Below are positions 1 through 5,537 of a DNA stretch of 5,537 nt, one piece after another (within the stretch, counting starts at the first letter, position 1; each line of letters begins with the position of its first letter). Made by a program: the position numbers and the translations under genes. Source of the stretch: an uncultured Erysipelotrichaceae bacterium. Its GTDB lineage: Bacteria; Bacillota_I; Bacilli_A; RFN20; CAG-826. The notes below the pieces were generated by a model. That model did not search any database, had not been told where the DNA came from, and was given only the letters and a program-made list of their open reading frames with translations. Location of the stretch: NCBI GenBank assembly GCA_902782395.1, contig CACZNF010000048.1, forward strand, positions 1 to 5,537. The letters run 5' to 3'.

Positions 1-365
1 ACACCATCAATAACGGATTCTAAAAAGCCGAAATTTTCATATGTACCAGTGACTTTTAAAACTGGTTCATTAGCCTGGATAATATCGCCATCATTTAAGG
101 CTTCAATAACGAGTTCTTCTGGATGAACGGCGAAGTTATGAAGAATAGCGATTGCTTCATCGATACCACAGAGCATTGAGTTATCTCTTCTTTGGAACCA
201 CTGCATGGTCACTGTGTGGCCTTTTAAGTTTTCAGCAACAATCTTACGACTCTTTAAGAAATAGTTCGCACTATAGAAGCCTTCTCCTAATTCTTTTGGG
301 AAATTAAATGTTTTGTTTGTAAGACGAGAAATCTTACCTTGTTTTTTAAGTTCTACTTCCATCAT
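1..365 (-). CDS. pncB: Nicotinate phosphoribosyltransferase, N-terminal part (3' end beyond window)
   Basis: This enzyme would convert nicotinate and PRPP to nicotinate mononucleotide, the entry step of the Preiss-Handler NAD salvage route in the cytosol. Only the first 121 residues are visible. The recognisable stretch is residues 30-75: a YSANYFLKSRKI segment, then VTMQWFQRRDNSMLCGIDEA, which matches the N-terminal region of the Firmicute-type enzyme as I remember it. It is followed by LNDGDIIQANEPVLKVTGTY and FGFLESVIDG (residues 90-121), typical of the N-terminal domain of this phosphoribosyltransferase fold. The PRPP-binding barrel lies off the window. The ATG at 365 overlaps the stop of the preceding gene as ATGA. 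A second ATG follows directly at 362. An in-frame TGA at 371-369 excludes any start further upstream. A quinolinate phosphoribosyltransferase is a less likely alternative, because the CGIDEAI block does not fit that family. Confidence 0.8.
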   Translation of the reverse strand, partial: MMEVELKKQGKISRLTNKTFNFPKELGEGFYSANYFLKSRKIVAENLKGHTVTMQWFQRRDNSMLCGIDEAIAILHNFAVHPEELVIEALNDGDIIQANEPVLKVTGTYENFGFLESVIDG

Positions 366-859
366 ACTTCACGTTCCTCCATTTGGAAAAAATCCTTGTT
401 TATATCTTGTTCGCTTACTTCATCATTATTTAAAACGATTTCTTCATTTGGTTCATTTTCATCTAAATCTTGATAAGTTGCGTAACGATCTTCTTTCACA
501 AAACTGCCATTAGAAATTAATGTATCTTTTTGCACTTTTACTTTGTAAACATCATTATCTTTTTCTATAAAGAAGCCAGAATCAGGTTTACTCATGAGCA
601 TAATATCATATTTACCTAAATAGCCATTTAAGATAGCGATTAATTCATAATTAGGTAAAGTAATTAAGCCATGGAATCTAATCTTCACATACTTCTTTAA
701 ATTAAAGATATCGATGCGGTAAATCTTACCGTCTTTTTCATAAATTAATAAATCTTCATCTTGCTTTGGAAGAAGGTTTTTTGGGACATCATCAAAGATA
801 ATACTTAAGTAAGCATTAATCTTATCGAAATGGTTAATTAGTCCGTATTTAGAAATCAT
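362..859 (-). CDS. DUF4479-like protein (YtpR N-terminal-like), lacking the tRNA-binding domain
   Basis: This 165-residue soluble protein has no signal peptide or membrane segment. Residues about 15-98 resemble the N-terminal DUF4479 domain of B. subtilis YtpR. The shared features are a YLSIIFDDV strand (17-25), a DLLIYEKDGK turn (36-45), IDIFNLKKYVKI (49-60; YtpR-type proteins have an INIFNASKYL-like block here), a GLITL segment (64-68) and an AILN helix (75-78). In YtpR this domain precedes an EMAP/OB-fold tRNA-binding domain. Here only about 30 residues follow (99-128, with SNGSFVKE at 117-123), then a 37-residue tail (129-165) with 14 acidic and 2 basic residues. No function is known for the domain. 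Its place directly after trmB, with a four-base ATGA overlap, is compatible with a translation-related role. ATG 859 is the only possible start, since the frame is closed by TGA at 901-899 and has no alternative start codon between. The family assignment is from memory of YtpR and is moderate; the lack of a full OB domain is visible. Confidence 0.6.
   Translation of the reverse strand: MISKYGLINHFDKINAYLSIIFDDVPKNLLPKQDEDLLIYEKDGKIYRIDIFNLKKYVKIRFHGLITLPNYELIAILNGYLGKYDIMLMSKPDSGFFIEKDNDVYKVKVQKDTLISNGSFVKEDRYATYQDLDENEPNEEIVLNNDEVSEQDINKDFFQMEEREV
376..380 (-). promoter_or_regulatory. Ribosome binding site for the nicotinate phosphoribosyltransferase gene
   Basis: GGAGG lies inside the last codons of the upstream gene, 10 bases before the ATG at 365 and 13 before the ATG at 362. 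The spacing favours the first ATG. Together with the ATGA overlap it suggests translation coupled to the upstream gene. Confidence 0.7.
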
Positions 860-1464
860 AACTTCTCCAAAATCAAACGATAGATTGGTTGACCCTCTTC
901 ACGGAAACTTGCTTCGTATTCGGTGATCTCATCAAATGGGTCATGACCGTCATAAGAATAGTTAGCTTCCACGAGTTTAAATGCGGAAGTTTGCACTAGT
1001 TCTAACGAGTATGTAAATAAGTCATAATTATCGGTTTTAAAAATCAATTTTGCGCCCTTTTTGAGGATGCGAAAATATTGATTTAAGAACGAGTCAGAAG
1101 TTAACCTTCTTTTCGCGTGTCTTTTCTTTGGCCATGGGTCAGAGAAATTTAAGAAAATGCCATTCACACTACCTTCGTCAATTAACGGTAAAACTTGTTC
1201 GGCATAAGCATAAACTAGCTTCGCGTTAGTGATTTCATTTTCCACGAGTTTCTTCGCGGTAAAGCCCGCGCATGTAACATTACATTCCATACCGATAAAG
1301 AAATTATCAGGATGGTTTTTTGCCATGTTGACGAGGAATTGACCTTTACCAGAACCAACTTCTAAATAATAATTTTCATAATTATTAAGTTGATCAAAAG
1401 GACACATCACTTCGGTGTGTTCTTCGATAAATGGTTTGGCCCAAGGTTTATATTTTGTTCTCAT
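856..1464 (-). CDS. trmB: tRNA (guanine-N7-)-methyltransferase
   Basis: TrmB uses S-adenosylmethionine to methylate N7 of G46 in the variable loop of tRNAs. The 202 residues are close to the family's usual length of about 210. The N-terminus MRTKYKPWAK is typical. The SAM-binding glycine motif is EVGSGKGQF (35-43), with the acidic ribose-binding residue probably E60 in FIGME. The family signature NFSDPWPKKRHAKRRLT spans 106-122, FKTDN is at 142-146 and TEYEASF at 181-187; these are the conserved catalytic and tRNA-facing blocks, all intact. The start is fixed: TAA at 1470-1468 lies in frame two codons upstream. The stop of the dipeptidase gene shares its last A with this ATG (TAATG), and the trmB TGA stop overlaps the next ATG by four bases, so the gene is probably translated in coupling with both neighbours. 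Confidence 0.96.
   Translation of the reverse strand: MRTKYKPWAKPFIEEHTEVMCPFDQLNNYENYYLEVGSGKGQFLVNMAKNHPDNFFIGMECNVTCAGFTAKKLVENEITNAKLVYAYAEQVLPLIDEGSVNGIFLNFSDPWPKKRHAKRRLTSDSFLNQYFRILKKGAKLIFKTDNYDLFTYSLELVQTSAFKLVEANYSYDGHDPFDEITEYEASFREEGQPIYRLILEKL
862..868 (-). promoter_or_regulatory. Ribosome binding site for the DUF4479-like gene
   Basis: GGAGAAG lies within the final codons of trmB. The GGAG core ends five bases before the ATG at 859. It is a clear purine-rich site and supports this start. Confidence 0.65.
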
Positions 1465-2831
1465 TACTTAATAAGCTTTCCTAATTCCACGATGGCGTGA
1501 GCATAAATACCCATGGATTCAACGAGATATTCTCTCTTGGTATTTTCATTAACACCATGCATTTTTGGATCATGTCCTGGATATTCCATACCAAAGGCGA
1601 CGACATTGTCCGCTTCTTTAGCGTATGTGCCACCACCAGAAGCGATGATTTCAGTTTCATAATCACCAGTCTCTTCTTGATAGACTCTTAATAAAGTTGT
1701 AATAAGGTCACTATCCTTTGGATAGAAGAGAATTGGGGAAATACCTTCCACTTCAATTTCAAATGGTTTAGAAGCTTCTTTAATATTGTTAATCATATCT
1801 TCCGCTTTCACGGTTTCAACGTGACGGTAGTTAACAACGACTTCTAATTCATCATTCTCATAAGAGAATAAACCAACATTGAGGGAGTTAGTACCCATAT
1901 TTTCACTATTAGCGGCAGCGTTAACACCTGCACCTCTAGGATCATTTAATAATTCGTATAATTTCTTAAAGTCAGCGTTTTTATAATATTCGCCTAAATA
2001 CTTAACAGCATCCATAGCAGCGTTTTTACCCATCCATGGGATGGAACCATGAGCAGCGACACCATTAAATGTTAAAAGCATTTCTTCACCTTTAGCGAGG
2101 TAAGAATAATCAGCTTCTTGATCATTTAAATAAGAGATAAGATTGAGGTCTTCTTTAAGAAGAACTTCGCACTTTTCAACAACCGCATTAGAGGCGACAC
2201 CACCCTTCATCCATTTGATTTCTGGGAAGTTAACTTTCTTTTTAACTTTGAAGCCAATAATACCTTTTTCAGCATATGTTAATGGATAAGCACTATCTGG
2301 AGAGAAACCATATGTTGGTTGTTTCTTTTTAAGTGTTTTGAAGTAATGTTCCATACAAGCACTACCTCTTTCTTCATTACCACCCACTAAGAAACGAACT
2401 TGATAGTTACCAAGTAAGTTATTATCTCTTAAGGCTTTTAAGCCATAATAGCAAGAAAGTAATGGGCCTTTATCATCCGCGACACCACGGGCGTATAAGA
2501 AGCCATCCTTTTCCACCATTTCTAATGGATCTTGTGGCCAACCTGTTCCCACTGGAACAATATCAGCGTGAGCCATAATTGTAATATTTTTATCTAATTC
2601 GTTAGTTAAGATTTCAACGAGATAGTTATCGTAATTATTTACAATAAAGCCGTCCTTTCTAGCTAGGTCAGCGATAAATTGTAAGGCTTTTGAAACGCCT
2701 TTACCAAATGGATTATTTTCATCAACAGTTGATTCATCATATGTGGAATCAATAGCGATGAAAGCTTTTAAATTTTCCATCATTTCCGCTTCATAGGAAG
2801 CAGTAAGCTTTTTGTAAAATTCTTTTTCCAT
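1464..2831 (-). CDS. pepV: M20 family dipeptidase, PepV-like
   Basis: This is a di-zinc cytosolic peptidase of the M20A family. PepV of lactobacilli splits dipeptides with broad specificity, including some beta-alanyl dipeptides, and supplies free amino acids from imported peptides. The 455 residues are close to PepV (about 470). All the usual metal and catalytic residues are visible: H88 and D90 in MAHADIVPVG, the bridging D119 in ARGVADDKGP (114-123), the general base E153 and ligand E154 in GGNEERGS, D179 in FSPDSAYP, H261 in AAHGSIPW (dimerisation or lid domain, transition-state His), and H425 in DPKMHGVNE. The insert of about 190-370 matches the PepV lid domain. No secretion signal is present. 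The start is fixed by an in-frame TAA at 2855-2853 and a strong ribosome binding site. A related Xaa-His-dipeptidase or succinyl-diaminopimelate desuccinylase is possible in principle, but the PepV-type lid and motifs fit better. The exact substrate cannot be read from the sequence. Confidence 0.92.
   Translation of the reverse strand: MEKEFYKKLTASYEAEMMENLKAFIAIDSTYDESTVDENNPFGKGVSKALQFIADLARKDGFIVNNYDNYLVEILTNELDKNITIMAHADIVPVGTGWPQDPLEMVEKDGFLYARGVADDKGPLLSCYYGLKALRDNNLLGNYQVRFLVGGNEERGSACMEHYFKTLKKKQPTYGFSPDSAYPLTYAEKGIIGFKVKKKVNFPEIKWMKGGVASNAVVEKCEVLLKEDLNLISYLNDQEADYSYLAKGEEMLLTFNGVAAHGSIPWMGKNAAMDAVKYLGEYYKNADFKKLYELLNDPRGAGVNAAANSENMGTNSLNVGLFSYENDELEVVVNYRHVETVKAEDMINNIKEASKPFEIEVEGISPILFYPKDSDLITTLLRVYQEETGDYETEIIASGGGTYAKEADNVVAFGMEYPGHDPKMHGVNENTKREYLVESMGIYAHAIVELGKLIK
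1476..1482 (-). promoter_or_regulatory. Probable ribosome binding site for trmB
   Basis: AGGAAAG lies inside the end of the dipeptidase gene, 11 bases before the trmB ATG. The spacing is longer than ideal, so reinitiation from the overlapping TAATG may contribute. Confidence 0.45.
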
Positions 2832-2833
2832 AA

Positions 2834-3607
2834 CTACTCCTTCTTTAAATTTTTATTAATAATGATATTTAGTCCATCAAGATTGAGATTTTTATCATAG
2901 ATGAAACTATCACCAAGAATTTCCTTCACATAAATAGCGCCACCACCTGTAAGAATATGCTTACATGGGTAGCCAATTTCTTTTTCTAAACGATTAATAA
3001 GACCGCTTATCATATCAGCGTGTCCGTAGACAATGCCAGCGTTCATCGCGCTTAGTGTATTTTTAGCAATCACTGTTTTAGGGGCGATTAAAGATACTTC
3101 AGGAAGAAGCGCGGCTTTGTTTGATAAAGAAAGCGCACTTAAAGTTAAGCCTGGCATAATTAAACAAGCAGAGAATGTTCCTGCTTTATCAAGCAAGAGT
3201 ATCTTACTTGCGGTACCTAAATCGGCGATGATACATGGATAATCATATTTTTCTTTCGCGCTCACTAAGTCAGCGATTAAATCGTTACCGATTTCCATTG
3301 GGTTATCAACTTTAATCGATAAACCAGTTTTTGTGCCTGGACCAATGAGGATAGGTTCTTTATTAAATAACTGCTTTAATGCGGTTGTTAAAGGTAAATT
3401 GACTTGTGGCACAACAGAAGAAAAGATAACGTTATTAACTTTGTTAACTTTTAAACCAAGTTCATTAAAACTCTTCTTAAAAAGAAGATAGAACTCATCA
3501 TCTGTTAATCTATCGTCAGTGTTAAAAGTTAGTCTCTCAACGAGAACATCATCTTTATAAGCACCAATACCAATTGTGGAATTACCCACATCAACACAAA
3601 TATTCAT
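2834..3607 (-). CDS. coaX: Type III pantothenate kinase
   Basis: CoaX phosphorylates pantothenate with ATP, the first committed step of coenzyme A synthesis. Family members need a monovalent cation, act as dimers and are not feedback-inhibited by CoA. The 257 residues match the family length. The ASKHA-fold phosphate loop is DVGNS (6-10) at the N-terminus. SSVVP (63-67), GPGTKTGL (89-96), the GND motif with probable catalytic base D109 (107-109), DLGTAS (129-134), MPGL (151-154), the helix around NTLSAMNAGIVYG (183-195) and TGGGA (220-224) follow in the expected order. The motif usually written G-A-D-R reads G-N-D-L here, so Arg is replaced by Leu 110. The start is fixed by TGA at 3628-3626, with no alternative start between. 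leuS ends one base before this ATG, and no clear Shine-Dalgarno sequence precedes it, which suggests coupling to leuS translation. Confidence 0.93.
   Translation of the reverse strand: MNICVDVGNSTIGIGAYKDDVLVERLTFNTDDRLTDDEFYLLFKKSFNELGLKVNKVNNVIFSSVVPQVNLPLTTALKQLFNKEPILIGPGTKTGLSIKVDNPMEIGNDLIADLVSAKEKYDYPCIIADLGTASKILLLDKAGTFSACLIMPGLTLSALSLSNKAALLPEVSLIAPKTVIAKNTLSAMNAGIVYGHADMISGLINRLEKEIGYPCKHILTGGGAIYVKEILGDSFIYDKNLNLDGLNIIINKNLKKE
2837..2842 (-). promoter_or_regulatory. Strong ribosome binding site for pepV
   Basis: AAGGAG is formed by the last two sense codons of coaX (AAG GAG). It is followed by the coaX TAG stop and TT, then the pepV ATG, giving five bases of spacing. It is the best Shine-Dalgarno match among the complete genes here. 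Confidence 0.75.
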
Positions 3608-3608
3608 A

Positions 3609-5537
3609 TTAGATAGCCACGATATTCACAATACGGTTTTTAACGACGATAATCTTCTTGATTTCTTTACCTTCAAGATTACGTTTCACACCTTCAAGGG
3701 CTAAAGCGGCTTGTTTCACCACTTCATCATCTTCATCTTTAGCGATTTCAAGTTCGCCTCTGACTTTGCCGTTAACGGAAACACCCATCTTAATAGTGTT
3801 GAGCACTAATTTGGATTCGTCATACTTTGGCCATTCCGCGAAAGCGATTGTTTCGTTATGACCAAGGAGCTGCCACATTTCTTCACCGATATGTGGGCAA
3901 ATACAAGAGATGAGTTTGACAAATCCTTCAGCGTATTTCTTGCTTAATTTATTCACGCGATAGACTTCGTTGATGAAAATCATCATTTGGCTAATCGCGG
4001 TATTAAATGAAAGGTTTTCATAGTCTTCGCTGACTTTCTTAACTGTTTGATTATAAATCAAATCAAGTTCTGGTGTATCTTCTTCAGTGACAATACCGTT
4101 TTCAATAATGATACGATAGACTCTTTCTAAGAATTTATGAGCACCTTCGACACCTTGGTTAGACCATGGTTTACTCGCTTCAAGAGGTCCCATGAACATT
4201 TCGTAAATACGGAGAGTATCCGCACCATATTGTTCACAGACATCTAATGGGTTAACAACGAATTCTGGATAACGTTTACCCATTTTAATGTTATTGGCGC
4301 CTAAAATCATGCCTTGGTGAACGAGTTTCTTAAATGGTTCATCAAAGCTGATATAGCCTTTATCGTATAAATATTTAGTCCAAATACGGGAATAGATTAA
4401 ATGACCAACTGCGTGTTCTGGTCCACCGATATAAAGGTCAACAGGTAACCAGTGATCAGCGAGTTTCTTATCGCAGAAAATCTTATCGTTGTGTGGGTCA
4501 ACATATCTTAAGAAATACCAAGATGAACCCGCACTACCTGGCATAGTACTTGTTTCACGTTTACCGTGTAAACCATTATGGTTATATTCTTTCCACTCTT
4601 TAGCGTTTTCCAAAGGTGCTTGACCGTTATGACCTTTATAGTCATCAAGTTCTGGTAAGACTAATGGTAATTCATCATCATCTAAAGCGTGGACTTCGCC
4701 GTTATCAAGATGGACAACAGGGACTGGTTCACCCCAGTATCTTTGTCTAGCAAAGATCCATTCTCTAAATTTATAGTTAACTTTCTTTTCACCAATGCCT
4801 TTTTCTTTTAAGAAATCAATCATCTTATTAATGGCGTCTTCTTTGTTCATACCGTTTAAGAAACCAGAATTAATGTGAGTACCATCTTCTTCATAAGCTT
4901 CTTTAGAAATGTCGCCACCTTCTAAGACTTGGATTATATCTAAACCATATTTCTTAGCGAAAGCATAGTCTCTACTATCATGGGCTGGGACCGCCATAAT
5001 GGCGCCTGTACCATAGCTAGATAAGACATAGTCTGAAATATAAATAGGCACTAACTTATCGTTAGCGGGATTAATCGCATAAGCACCAGTAAAGCAACCG
5101 GTCTTTTCTTTATTTAAAGAGGTTCTTTCGATTTCACTCTTTTTGCTCGCTTCTTCAATATAAGCAAGAACGTCTTTTTCTTGTTCTTTGCTCATAATCT
5201 TCTTAATTAAAGAGTGTTCTGGAGAAAGGACGCAGTATGTGCAACCAAATAATGTATCAGCACGGGTTGTAAAGACTACGAAAGATTCATCGCTATTAGC
5301 GACTTTGAATCTAATTTCCGCACCAATGGATTTACCAATCCAGTTTCTTTGAATTTCTTTAGTGGATTCTGGCCAATCAATTCGATCTAAGCCTTCAAGT
5401 AATCTTTCAGCGAATTTTGGTTGATCGATAACCCATTGTTTGAGGTTCTTTCTAATAACTGGATAGCCACCTCTTTCACTCTTACCATCAATAACTTCGT
5501 CATTACTTAAGACAGTACCGAGTTCTTCACACCAGTT
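3609..5537 (-). CDS. leuS: Leucyl-tRNA synthetase, C-terminal 642 residues (5' end beyond window)
   Basis: This class Ia synthetase charges tRNA-Leu with leucine and edits mischarged tRNA. The reading frame is open to the window edge; the visible part begins at NWCEELGTVL, so roughly 145-160 residues, including the HIGH motif, are missing. The ATG at 5195 is internal. In visible numbering: QRNWIGKSIGAEI (63-75) leads into the CP1 editing domain, with the threonine-rich FTTRADTLFG (89-98) and GTGAIMAVPAHDSRD (176-190), whose Asp residues are the conserved editing residues. REWIFARQRYWGEPVP (258-273) returns to the catalytic fold, followed by TMPGSAGSSWYFLRYVDP (331-348) and YIGGPEHAVGHLIYSR (369-384). 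The KMSKS loop reads KMGKR (418-422; bases 4272-4286), with YPEFVVNP after it. GADTLR (438-443), the helical anticodon-binding domain and the C-terminal domain with VNGKVRGELEI (588-598) are intact. The TAA stop lies one base before coaX. Confidence 0.97.
   Translation of the reverse strand, partial: NWCEELGTVLSNDEVIDGKSERGGYPVIRKNLKQWVIDQPKFAERLLEGLDRIDWPESTKEIQRNWIGKSIGAEIRFKVANSDESFVVFTTRADTLFGCTYCVLSPEHSLIKKIMSKEQEKDVLAYIEEASKKSEIERTSLNKEKTGCFTGAYAINPANDKLVPIYISDYVLSSYGTGAIMAVPAHDSRDYAFAKKYGLDIIQVLEGGDISKEAYEEDGTHINSGFLNGMNKEDAINKMIDFLKEKGIGEKKVNYKFREWIFARQRYWGEPVPVVHLDNGEVHALDDDELPLVLPELDDYKGHNGQAPLENAKEWKEYNHNGLHGKRETSTMPGSAGSSWYFLRYVDPHNDKIFCDKKLADHWLPVDLYIGGPEHAVGHLIYSRIWTKYLYDKGYISFDEPFKKLVHQGMILGANNIKMGKRYPEFVVNPLDVCEQYGADTLRIYEMFMGPLEASKPWSNQGVEGAHKFLERVYRIIIENGIVTEEDTPELDLIYNQTVKKVSEDYENLSFNTAISQMMIFINEVYRVNKLSKKYAEGFVKLISCICPHIGEEMWQLLGHNETIAFAEWPKYDESKLVLNTIKMGVSVNGKVRGELEIAKDEDDEVVKQAALALEGVKRNLEGKEIKKIIVVKNRIVNIVAI

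Larger units (their letters stand above)
1..5537 (-). other. Interior of a single six-gene operon
   Basis: All six genes run on the minus strand with junctions of +1, +2, -1, -4 and -4 bases (leuS to coaX, coaX to pepV, pepV to trmB, trmB to the DUF4479-like gene, and that gene to the nicotinate phosphoribosyltransferase gene). No noncoding stretch longer than two bases exists, so no intergenic promoter, terminator, riboswitch or RNA gene fits in the window. The operon's promoter must lie upstream of leuS or further, and its terminator beyond base 1, unless internal promoters lie within coding sequence. Co-transcription is inferred from spacing only. Confidence 0.8.

Noticed and set aside
313..513. 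Open frame on the plus strand opposite the DUF4479-like gene and the nicotinate phosphoribosyltransferase start
   Set aside because: It spans the junction of two supported minus-strand genes, its translation resembles no protein I recognise, and it has no convincing ribosome binding site. It is a shadow frame.
362..858. Use of the mycoplasma genetic code (TGA as tryptophan)
   Set aside because: trmB and the DUF4479-like gene both end in TGA exactly at overlaps with the next start, and conserved tryptophans throughout are TGG. The standard code fits better.
1497..1691. Open frames on the plus strand (1497-1691) and in a second minus-strand frame (1481-1666) within the 3' part of pepV
   Set aside because: Both lie wholly within the well-supported dipeptidase gene and show no recognisable motifs. 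They arise from the codon bias of the real gene.
2030..2044. Short inverted repeat CCATCC-ATG-GGATGG that could form a hairpin
   Set aside because: It encodes the conserved SIPWMG segment of the dipeptidase, has no trailing T-run on either strand and has only a six-base stem, so it is most likely a coding coincidence.
3033..3861. Plus-strand open frames opposite coaX (3033-3242) and the end of leuS (3658-3861)
   Set aside because: Each is antisense to a conserved gene, with low-complexity, serine- and alanine-rich translation typical of shadow frames.
3609..5195. leuS starting at the ATG at 5195 as a 528-residue protein
   Set aside because: The same frame continues upstream without a stop to base 5537 and encodes strongly conserved LeuRS sequence (QRNWIGKS, FTTRADTLFG), so that ATG is an internal methionine.
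1..5537. Mobile element, CRISPR array, defence island, tRNA or riboswitch
   Set aside because: Coding sequence of six housekeeping genes fills the window with gaps of at most two bases. I saw no direct repeats, transposase or integrase motifs, or structured RNA-like stretches.

Overview
The window is a stretch of a low-GC bacterial chromosome, carried entirely on the minus strand. It holds six protein-coding genes packed end to end, read from right to left: leuS (5' end off the window), a type III pantothenate kinase (coaX), a PepV-like M20 dipeptidase, trmB, a 165-residue protein resembling the N-terminal domain of YtpR (DUF4479), and the start of a nicotinate phosphoribosyltransferase gene (3' end off the window). 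The AT-rich codon use, AGGAGG-type ribosome binding sites and protein types point to a Firmicute. The compactness and the sequences suggest a reduced-genome lineage close to Erysipelotrichia or Mollicutes, but this is an inference and no species can be named. All tryptophans are encoded by TGG and two genes end in TGA, so the standard bacterial code (table 11) is used rather than the mycoplasma code.

Layout: leuS ends one base before the coaX ATG. coaX ends two bases before the pepV ATG. The pepV stop shares one base with the trmB ATG (TAATG). trmB and the DUF4479-like gene overlap by four bases (ATGA), as do the DUF4479-like gene and the nicotinate phosphoribosyltransferase gene. No gap exceeds two bases, so there is no room between genes for promoters, terminators or RNA genes. 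The window looks like the interior of one polycistronic unit, probably with coupled translation at most junctions. For every complete gene and for the nicotinate phosphoribosyltransferase, an in-frame stop lies close upstream of the chosen ATG, so the starts are well fixed.

Functionally the genes are housekeeping: tRNA charging (LeuRS), tRNA modification (TrmB, m7G46), a possible tRNA- or translation-related relative of YtpR, committed steps of CoA synthesis (CoaX) and of NAD salvage (nicotinate phosphoribosyltransferase), and peptide use (PepV). I see no mobile element, CRISPR array, defence system or other accessory module. The points most worth a second look are a LeuRS whose KMSKS signature reads KMGKR with an altered flank, a YtpR-like protein that lacks the tRNA-binding OB domain and ends in an acidic tail, a pantothenate kinase with Leu where the usual active-site motif has Arg, and a coaX start with no visible Shine-Dalgarno sequence.
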